From positions 310,001-374,000 of the forward strand of contig CAWDRV010000006.1 of NCBI GenBank assembly GCA_963804825.1: DNA of 64,000 nt, in the 5' to 3' direction. Under the pieces are notes generated by a model. The model was given only the letters and a program-made list of their open reading frames with translations. It searched no databases and was not told the origin of the DNA. Source of the DNA: JBKQVT01 sp963804825. GTDB lineage: Bacteria; Planctomycetota; Planctomycetia; Pirellulales; Thermoguttaceae. Within the stretch, counting starts at the first letter, position 1. The number at the start of each line of letters is the position of its first letter. Below are positions 56,628 to 64,000 of the stretch, piece after piece. The position numbers and the translations under genes are program-made.

Positions 56628-59569
56628 ATGTCGACGGGCGGCGTTGGCCTTATCACCGGGCTGAACATCTCCACGGTGGTCAGCGACTTGATGACCGTCG
56701 CAGAGCAGCCGGTCACGGCGCTGCAAACCCAGAACACGAACCCTCGACAACGAGCAAACGGCCTACGAGACCCTGATGTCCGACCTGCTCGGCGTCCAGA
56801 ACGCCGCCAAGAGTCTCCAGCAGGACACCCTCTATACCTCGCGGTCGGCCACCAGCAGCGATACCTCGGCCCTGAGCGCCACGGTCACCGGCACCCCGGC
56901 GCTGGGCACCTATAGCTACACTCCCCTCCAGATGGCCCAGGCCGAGCAGTTGCTCAGCAGCGGTCTGCCGAGCGAGACCACCTCGCTGGGCGGCGGCACG
57001 TTCACGCTTCCGCTTCGGGGCGGACCTCAACACAGAGCGTCAGCCTGGATTCGCTCAACGGCGGCAACGGCTTCGTCCCCGGAAAAATCAAAATCACCGA
57101 CCGCAGCGGGGCCACCGCCACCATCGATCTGTCCACCGCGCAAACCATCGGCGACGTGCTCAACGACATCAACAACAACGGCACGGTCAACGTGACCGCG
57201 GTCGCCGACGGCGACCGCATCGACTTGATCGACAATACAGGCGATACAGGCGCAATGCGTCGAACCTCAGGGTCCAGGAGGTGGACGGCGGGACCACCGC
57301 GGCCTCCCTCGGCCTGGCCGGCATCAACGTCGCCGCGTCGACGGCCGACGGCAACCAAATCCTCAGCCTTTCTTCCAACCTGGACCTCAACGTGCTGAAC
57401 GACGGGGCCGGCGTGTTCACCAGCAACGTGCTCCCCGACATCGGGTACACGTTGGCCAACGGCGACCACGGCACGATCGAGCTGGCGCCCATCGCCTCCG
57501 GCAGCACCACGGGGACCCCGCCAACCACCCTGGGCGAGATCGTCGATGAGATCAACGCCGCCGCGCCCGGCGAGCTTTCCGCCTCGATCGATTCGACCAA
57601 CAACCGGCTCATCATCACCGACGAGACCACGCCTGCGAACGGCGGGACCTTTACCTTGACCGCGACTGAACGGCTCCACCGCGCTGTACGACCTTGGCCT
57701 CGCCAGCACGGTATCCGGCGGCACGGTCACGGGCACCGGCGGCGCGGCCACGGACACCGGCGGCGCAATCACGGGCCGCAGCATCCTCGGCGGCCTGCAA
57801 ACCGTCTTGCTCAGCAGCCTCAACGGCGGAGCCGGCCTCGGACCACTCGGCAATCTCGACCTGACCGACCGCAGCGGCAACTCGGCCACGGTCAATCTCT
57901 CGTCGGCGCAAACGGTCCAGCAGGTCATCGACGCGATCAATCAGGCCACCGATACGACGACGAACACGAAGCTCGGCATCACCGCCCAGCTCAACGCCGC
58001 CGGCAACGGCATCGAGCTGGTCGACACCACCGGCGGCAGCCGGCAACATGATCGTGGCCAACGACAGCGACGAGACCACGACGGCCACGAAATTGGGCAT
58101 CGCCGTCAACGGCGCCGTCTCGTCGGTCAACAGCGGCGACATGCACCTCCGCGTGGTCTCGATGAACACGGAACTCTCCAGCCTCAACGGCGGCGGCGGC
58201 GTCGCGGATGGAACCGTCAAGTTCACCGACTCGACCGGCAAGACCGCCACGCTCACGGTCGACAGTTCCATGCAAACCGTCGGCGACGTCGTCAATGCCA
58301 TCAACCGCCTCGGTCTGGGCATCACGGCCGGCCTCAACAGCCACGGGCGACGGCATCCTCCTGACCGACACCGGCGGCGGCAGCGGCACGATGTCGGTGA
58401 CCGAGGGCGACTCCACCACGGCCGCCGATCTGAACTTGCTCCAACCGGCGAACGGCACCACCATCGACGGCGCGATGACCCAGACAATCACCCTGTCCAG
58501 CAGCGATACGCTCGAGACCTTGGTGACGGCGATCAACAAGCTGAACGCCGGCGTGACCGCCTCGATCGTCAACGACGGATCGAGCAACCCCTACCGGCTC
58601 TCCTTGACCAGCAGCCAGTCGGGCACGGGCGGCGCGCTGGTCGTCGATACCTCGGGGATGGGCGTCACCTTGCCGTTGACGGAGTCCGTAAAGCCCCAAA
58701 ACGCCCTGCTGGCCCTCGGCAACAGCAGCACCGCTTCCAACAACGTCCTGGTTTCCTCCCCCAGCAACAGCTTCACCGACGTGCTCTCGGGGGCAACCCT
58801 CCAGGTCAACAGCGCCACGGGCAGTCCGGTGTCGGTGACCGTCAGCAACGACGAGACCGATCTGTCCTCGGCCATCCAGGCCATGGTGAACGATTACAAC
58901 ACGTTCCAAAGCGCGCTGACGTCCTACACCGCCTACGACACATCGACCGATACCGGCGCTGTCCTGGCGAACGACCCGACGGCCACGCAGCTCGGTTCGG
59001 AAGTCTCCGGCCTGATGAACGGCATGATTTCCGGCGCCGGCTCGATCACGGCGTTGGCGCAGCTCGGCGTAAGCGTCAACTCCGACGGCTCGCTCACCTT
59101 CGACAGTTCGACGTTCAGCAGCGCGTACGAGTCGGACCCCGACGCGGTCAAGCAGTTCTTCACGGACACAACCAACGGGTTCGCGGTCCAACTCGACAAT
59201 CTCATGACCCAGGTTGCCGGCAGCACCAACTCGTTGCTGTCGGGGCAAGTAAGCTCGCTGGCGAGCACGGTGACCGACAACACCAACCAGATCAATTCGT
59301 TGAACACCATGTTGGGCGACGAGCAAACCCGGCTGTACAACGAGTTCTACAACATGGAACTCGCCATCTCCCAATTGCAGACCAACATGAGCATCGTGGA
59401 CACGTTCTCGCTGCTCAACTCGGACGGCACGTCAACGAACGTCTTCTCCAACACCGATGCCAGCAGCTTGGGCTCGAACCTCGCCAACATCATCGAGTCC
59501 TTGGCGTCGTCCGCCGCCGCGGAAGCCAACAGTTCCAGCAGCCCAGTTCCAGCAGCTAATTTGGCGTGA
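56628..59569 (+). CDS. fliD: Flagellar cap protein FliD (about six frame breaks)
   Basis: Filament cap, about 983 codons, roughly twice the enterobacterial length. N-terminus GLITGLNISTVVSDLMTVAE. Three repeats of the flagellin-hook IN motif type: LNGGNGFVPGKIKITDRSGA, LNGGAGLGPLGNLDLTDRSG and LNGGGGVADGTVKFTDSTGK. C-terminal FliD domain: TDLSSAIQAMVNDYNTFQSA, SQVSSLASTVTDNTNQINSL-like and ELAISQLQTNMSIVDTFSLL. Breaks near 56745, 57010, 57255, 57668, 58040 and 58345 fit loss of one base or one GC pair (AGCGCC to AGCC twice). A weak GCCGAT box is at 56569-56574. Confidence 0.88.
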
Positions 59570-59599
59570 CCGTCACGGAAGGATGAAAAGGGAGCACGC

Positions 59600-60089
59600 A
59601 TGGCCCCTTCGGCAAGAGAGAACTACTTGACCACGGAGACGATGACGGCCACGCCGCAGAAGTTGCAGTTGCTGCTGATCGAGGCGGCGCTTCGCTCGGC
59701 GCGGCGAGCCGACCGGCAATGGCGGGACCAGCAAGACGAACAGGCCCTGGAATCGGTGATCCATGCCCAGGCCGTCATGGGCGAACTGCTCCGCGGCGTC
59801 GATCAGCAGTCGCGGTCGGAGTTGACCGATCGGGTGGCGGCGGTCTACGCCTTCATCTTCCGCCGGCTGGCGGAGGCCGGCTACCGGCAGGACAGGGCGA
59901 TGCTGGCCGACGCCATTCGCCTGCTGGAAATCGAGCGAGAGACTTGGCAAGCGGGTATGTCAACAGACGGTGATGCCGCAACGCGTCGATCAAGCCGGCG
60001 TCGTTCCCTCGCCGACCCCTCGCCCCACGTCGGCCCCCACGGACAACCTGGAGTCGTTTTCGTCGGGCGGCCTGTCGCTCGAGGCGTGA
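59600..60089 (+). CDS. fliS: Flagellin chaperone FliS (frame break)
   Basis: About 164 codons. NYLTTETMTATPQKLQLLLI is the FliS N-terminus, followed by helical IEAALRSARRADRQW and RSELTDRVAAVYAFIFRRLA, which hold flagellin before export. Restoring one GC pair near 59955 continues the frame through VCQQTVMPQRVDQAGV to a Pro/Ser/Thr tail ending LSLEA and TGA. Lies 30 bases after fliD, completing the csrA-fliC-fliD-fliS set. Confidence 0.88.
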
Positions 60090-60159
60090 GCCACCGCGGC
60101 GCGGACCTCCTGCGGCTAGCGCCCTCCGATCGGCCGGCCGCCGCCGGTTCACCTTACCT

Positions 60160-60865
60160 TCACCTTCGGAAGGTTCTAAACGCCGCCCTGCGGCGCCAAC
60201 CGTATCCCAGCAGGCCAACAGAGCCGACCCCCAGCAAGGCGAGCGTAGAAGGCTCGGGAGTCGGGGTGGGCGTGTATTGATACGTCACGGTGCCGGTGAA
60301 GGACGCATCGGTGACCTGGCTGGCGTCGGTGTTTCCACCGGTGTTGGAGAGTTGCGTTTCCGTGAAGGTGGAGGCGGTTAGGCTCAATGTGCTGTAGCCC
60401 GTAAATTCACCCAGGATGGTCGGGTTCGTGTAGGCGTCGTATGCCCCCCCCGTGTTCGTAAGCAGGCCGGAGCCAATGCTGTCGCCGCCTGGCAGAGAGT
60501 AGTTGTACGACGGTGAAAAGAGGTCCACTGCCGGAGACGCCAGATTGTTCCCAACATCCTGGGCGAAAACCTTGACCAACGTGTCCGCATTGCCGGTCGA
60601 CGGAGAGTCCGAGTTGTTGGTGATCGTGAGTGTCGTGCTCAGTCCGCCACTGAGGGTCAAATCTACCTCCGTCAAGGTTCCGAGACTGGGGTTGAACTGT
60701 GGGAACGTCAGGAGGCCCGACCAGTCCGTCATCGTGGACGGGATGGGGGTCGACGTGGTGATACGGGCCAATCGTAGCGGCCCCCACCGGCGCGGCCACC
60801 CCCAGACCAATGACGGCCAGAACCAAAACGCACAAGCAAGCTGTTATCGGGATTTTCCGGATCAT
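60160..60865 (-). CDS. PEP-CTERM exported protein, choice-of-anchor E type (frame break)
   Basis: About 236 codons. Signal peptide ITACLCVLVLAVIGLGVAAP. Body: DWSGLLTFPQFNPSLGTLTE and STTLTITNNSDSPSTGNADT match the choice-of-anchor E pattern of secreted proteins. The C-terminus is a PEP-CTERM anchor: TPTPTPEPSTLALLGVGSVG, membrane helix, then YGWRRR basic tail, read by exosortase. One GC pair restored near 60765 joins the signal to the body. It is convergent with fliS; a surface or matrix role is likely but unproven. The gap from 60866 to 61287 shows no gene or repeat. Confidence 0.82.
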
Positions 60866-61287
60866 CGTAATACCATCCTAAAGGTAAGGCCCCAGTTTGA
60901 CTCCCCCCACACAGCGGTCCGAAATCAAGTTCAGCGATGTTCGTCACCCCAAACGCCGCACGCTGCAAAGGGTTTCCGCCGCTTGCAGTGCGGAATGGGG
61001 AAAGGCCGCATAAGAAGCCCTCCCCAACATCCTGCGATGCCGGAAGGGCTGTCGGCATTGACGAAACCGAACGCTGCCTCGATTCGGGTGTCTGTGTAAA
61101 GAGTGCTGTTATGATGCCACACCTTAACGAAAATGTCAAGCATTTGGTAAGGATATGCTTCAAAAGATACCGCTAGACCCCCGTTATGGTGGGAACAGGG
61201 GCCCTTATGGCCCGGGCACGCAACCCATTGCGGCGGGGGATTCGCAGCGTACAATATCCGGCTGTCCCCTCACCGACGAGGCCGCCC

Positions 61288-62149
61288 GTGAACGACGACC
61301 GCTTCCTGATCCGCGTGGGCCATAGCCCCGATCCCGACGATGCCTTCATGTTCTATGCCCTGGCCAAGGGCAAGATCGACACCGGGCGGTTCCGCTTCGA
61401 ACACGAGTTGGTCGATATCGAGACGCTCAACCGCCGGGCCTTCCGCGGCGAGTTGGAACTGACGGCCGTCAGCCTGCACGCCTATGCCCACCTGACCGAC
61501 CGCTACGTGCTTTGCACCTGCGGGGCGAGCATGGGCGATCGCTACGGGCCGATGGTCGTCGCTCGCCAGCCGCGGCCGCTCGGCGAGCTGGCCGCGGCGA
61601 CGATTGCCGTGCCCGGCACGTTGACCACGGCCTACCTGGCCCTGCGGCTGTGCCTGGGAAAGGATTTCGCGCACGTCGTCGTGCCGTTCGATCAAATTCT
61701 GGACGCGGTGTCGGCCGGCCAGCTACCAGGGGCAGCCCGTCGATGCCGGACTGGTCATCCACGAAGGCCAGCTTACCTACGCCCGGCAGCAGCTTGCGCT
61801 GGTGGCCGACATGGGGCAATGGTGGTTCGACGCGACGGGGTTGCCGCTGCCGCTGGGGGGCAACGTCCTCCGCCGCGACCTCGGCCGGGAGACGATCGCC
61901 GAGGTGCAGCGCCTGCTGCGGGCGAGCATCGTCTACGGCCTGGAGCACCGCGACGAGGCGTTGGGGTATGCCCTTGCGTTCGGCCGCGGCTTGGACCGCG
62001 ACAAGGCCGACCAGTTCGTGGGCATGTACGTCAACGCCTGGACGCTGGACTTTGGACCGCGGGGGCGCGAGGCGGTCGCGCAACTGTTGGCCCGAGGCTA
62101 CGCCGCCGGGGTCATCCCCAAGTTGGTCGTGCCCGAGTTCGCCGAGTAG
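61288..62149 (+). CDS. mqnD: 1,4-dihydroxy-6-naphthoate synthase MqnD (frame break)
   Basis: Last-but-few step of the futalosine menaquinone pathway. About 288 codons. RVGHSPDPDDAFMFYALAKG and HELVDIETLNRRAFRGELEL are the family N-terminus; LHAYAHLTDRYVLCTCGASM and GPMVVARQ follow; the second half has DAGLVIHEGQLTYARQQLAL and WWFDATGLPLPLGGN. Start GTG opens MNDDRFLIRVG. A break near 61722 is repaired by one GC pair (CAGCGCTAC to CAGCTAC). Presence suggests menaquinone is made without MenF-type genes. Confidence 0.85.
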
Positions 62150-62153
62150 GGCC

Positions 62154-64000
62154 TTACCGCACGCGGATCCGGTAGGGCATCCACAGCAGCGTCTTCTCGC
62201 CGAGCAGCTGGCGCCAGACCGTCGCCTGGCGAACCAGGTGGAAGAACTCCGGCATGGAGGACTCCATGTCGGGAGTGACCGCTCCGTCGCCGAAGAGCTG
62301 CTCGAAGACCGACTTCGGCTGGGGCAGGATCAACAACTCGACTTCGGCGTCGGCCTTCAGCCCGGCCGCCTTCTTCGCCAGGACGATGGCGTCCTGGAGC
62401 GTGCCCAGTTGGTCGATCAGGCCGTTTTTCTTGGCCATTCGCCCGGTGTAGACGCGTCCCTGGGCGAGTTGTTCGAGCCGCTTGGGGTCCATCTTGCGTC
62501 CTTGGGCCGCCTTGCTGACGAACTGGCCGTAGGTCTCCTCCAGCAGGGCCGTCCAGGCTTTTCGTTCGTCGGGCGTGAAGGGGCGCGTGGACGAGAGCGC
62601 GCCGCTATTCTTGCCGCGGCTGATGACTTCGGTGCTCAGTCCGATCTTGTCGTACAGCCCGCCCGTGACCAGCTTGCCGCCGATCACGCCGATGGAGCCG
62701 GTGATGGTGCCGGGCTCGGCGACGATGGTGCGGGCGGCCATGGCGATGTAGTATCCGCCGCTGCCGGCCACGTCGCCCATGCTGGCGATCAGGGGCTTCT
62801 TGCATCGGACCGTCTCGCGCCAGATCAGGTCGCTGGCCGTGGCCGAGCCGCCGGGGCTGTCGACGCGGAGCACGACGGCCACCACCTTGGGATCGTCGGA
62901 CGCCTTGCGGAGGGCTTCGATCAGGGTCGTCGAGCCCAGCGAACTGTTGCCGAACATGTCGCCGACGCCCTTGCCCTCGACGATCTCGCCCACGGCATAG
63001 ACGACGGCGATGCGCTTGCCCGCGGCGGCATGTTCCGCGGGCTTTTCGCCGGCGAACAGCTCGACCAGCTTCATCAGGCCGCCGATGCCGGAGAAGTCGG
63101 CCTCGATGCGCTTCTTCTTGTAGTTGGTGACCATGTCGACGCGATCGACCTTCAGCTTCTTGGCCAACGAGTCCTCGAACTGGTCGGCGTAGCAGACGCG
63201 GTCGATCAGGCCGGCCTTCTGGGCGGCCGAGGCCGAAAACAGCCCCTGGTCCATCCAGGTCTTCACCACGTAATCCTTCAGGCGCCGATCGGCGGCGATC
63301 AGGTTCACCAGGGCTTCATAACTGTCGTCGACGATGGCTTCCATGTTTTCCCGAAACGCCGGGCTCATGCCGGTGCGGGTCAAGGGCTCGGCGGCCCCCT
63401 TGTACTTGCCCATCTGGAGGGCGTCGAACTTCAGCCCCAGCTTGTCCAACAGGCCCTTGTAGAAGGTCATTTCGGCGTGGACGCCGGGCACGATGAGCGT
63501 CCCCGAGGGCGGCATGTAGATTTCCTCGCAGGCCGCGGCCAACACGTATTGGCCCGTCTCGGCGTCGGTCAGCTCGGCGTAGACCGGCTTGCCGGCCTTG
63601 CGCATCCGCGCGATGGCGGCGCGCAACTCGTTCAGCTTTCCGCCGCCCATATCGACGTCCTCGATCCGCAGCAAGACGGCGGCGACGGTCTTATCCTCGC
63701 CCGCCTGGTCCATCCGCTGGATGATCGTCGACAGCGACGGCTGCATTTCGCCGAACAGGCCGGGTTGCGAAGGGCCTTCCGGATAGTCGCCCTTGATCGT
63801 GAAGCAGACCACCGTGGCCTTCTTCGCGCCGGGCTTGGTCGCCGAGGTCGGCTTCTGGCCCTTCTTTTCCGCCGGCTTGGTCGGCTGCGACTTTTCGGCC
63901 TTGCCCTTGGGAGATTCGTGCTTCTCGGCCGCTTTCGTAGAGACCGGGCTTTCCTCGATGACCTCGTCGTCGTCGATCTCCTGGCTCGACTTGGCCGGCG
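62154..64000 (-). CDS. sppA: Signal peptide peptidase SppA, large type (partial)
   Basis: At least 615 residues, 5' end beyond the window. Protease that degrades leftover signal peptides in the membrane. Two similar domains: the first has KYKGAAEPLTRTGMSPAFRE with the catalytic lysine, the second VVLRVDSPGGSATASDLIWR and GDVAGSGGYYIAMAARTIV with the catalytic serine. The visible N-terminal part is a Lys/Ser/Glu-rich linker (KAAEKHESPKGKAEKSQPTK), rather long and charged; the membrane anchor is not seen. Four bases separate it from the convergent mqnD. C-terminal segment TPDMESSMPEFFHLVRQATV completes the protein. Confidence 0.88.
   Translation of the reverse strand, partial: PAKSSQEIDDDEVIEESPVSTKAAEKHESPKGKAEKSQPTKPAEKKGQKPTSATKPGAKKATVVCFTIKGDYPEGPSQPGLFGEMQPSLSTIIQRMDQAGEDKTVAAVLLRIEDVDMGGGKLNELRAAIARMRKAGKPVYAELTDAETGQYVLAAACEEIYMPPSGTLIVPGVHAEMTFYKGLLDKLGLKFDALQMGKYKGAAEPLTRTGMSPAFRENMEAIVDDSYEALVNLIAADRRLKDYVVKTWMDQGLFSASAAQKAGLIDRVCYADQFEDSLAKKLKVDRVDMVTNYKKKRIEADFSGIGGLMKLVELFAGEKPAEHAAAGKRIAVVYAVGEIVEGKGVGDMFGNSSLGSTTLIEALRKASDDPKVVAVVLRVDSPGGSATASDLIWRETVRCKKPLIASMGDVAGSGGYYIAMAARTIVAEPGTITGSIGVIGGKLVTGGLYDKIGLSTEVISRGKNSGALSSTRPFTPDERKAWTALLEETYGQFVSKAAQGRKMDPKRLEQLAQGRVYTGRMAKKNGLIDQLGTLQDAIVLAKKAAGLKADAEVELLILPQPKSVFEQLFGDGAVTPDMESSMPEFFHLVRQATVWRQLLGEKTLLWMPYRIRVR

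Overview
The window is about 64 kb of GC-rich DNA that reads as the chromosome of a flagellated planctomycete, probably in or near Pirellulales. This is judged from content: a CsrA-flagellin-FliD-FliS set, Tad pilus genes of planctomycete type, a giant exported protein, a PEP-CTERM protein, a kinase of planctomycete style, and many dispersed palindromes in gaps and inside genes. No rRNA, tRNA, CRISPR array, prophage or transposase gene was found.

Layout. 1-4240: start of a DUF134 regulator with a palindromic operator, a Tat-exported phosphoesterase, tryptophanase and a membrane methyltransferase. 4500-9180: a cyclic-di-GMP-I riboswitch ahead of a Flp pilin, a fused NMN-deamidase-like/adenylyltransferase enzyme, GroES, an exported prenyltransferase-like repeat protein and an inositol monophosphatase. 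9368-19507: one 10.1-kb gene made of three tandem copies of an exported beta-rich, membrane-anchored unit. 19458-24420: two glycosyltransferases and an exported protein. 24655-30900: a small coiled-coil protein, a Ser/Thr kinase with a pseudo-receiver, a degenerate ketosynthase, a TPR protein and an alpha/beta hydrolase. 30937-37282: a membrane protein, a histidine kinase with a sigma-54 response regulator, rlmN and an inositol-phosphate-synthase-like enzyme. 37804-43146: TadA, TadB, TadC, a Tad-associated exported protein and a TPR protein. 43263-50207 (minus): RNA methyltransferase, purA, uppS, a SIMPL protein, murC, murB and a SAM methyltransferase. 50845-53258: a DUF11 lipoprotein. 53728-60089: csrA, fliC, fliD, fliS. 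The end holds a PEP-CTERM protein, mqnD (futalosine menaquinone route) and a partial sppA.

Three themes run through it. First, regulation of surface structures: the riboswitch ties the Flp pilin to c-di-GMP, CsrA sits next to flagellin, and a two-component sigma-54 system lies beside one of three related upstream modules that each end in a -24/-12-like promoter. Second, several families of small palindromic repeats: some are read in frame inside genes (giant protein, histidine kinase, murC) and others supply the stop codon of the gene they touch. Third, about 40 reading-frame breaks. Wherever I reconstructed the site, the frame is restored by adding back one base (usually G or C) or one GC pair. 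These look like sequence errors, so broken genes are listed as whole CDS with the break stated.
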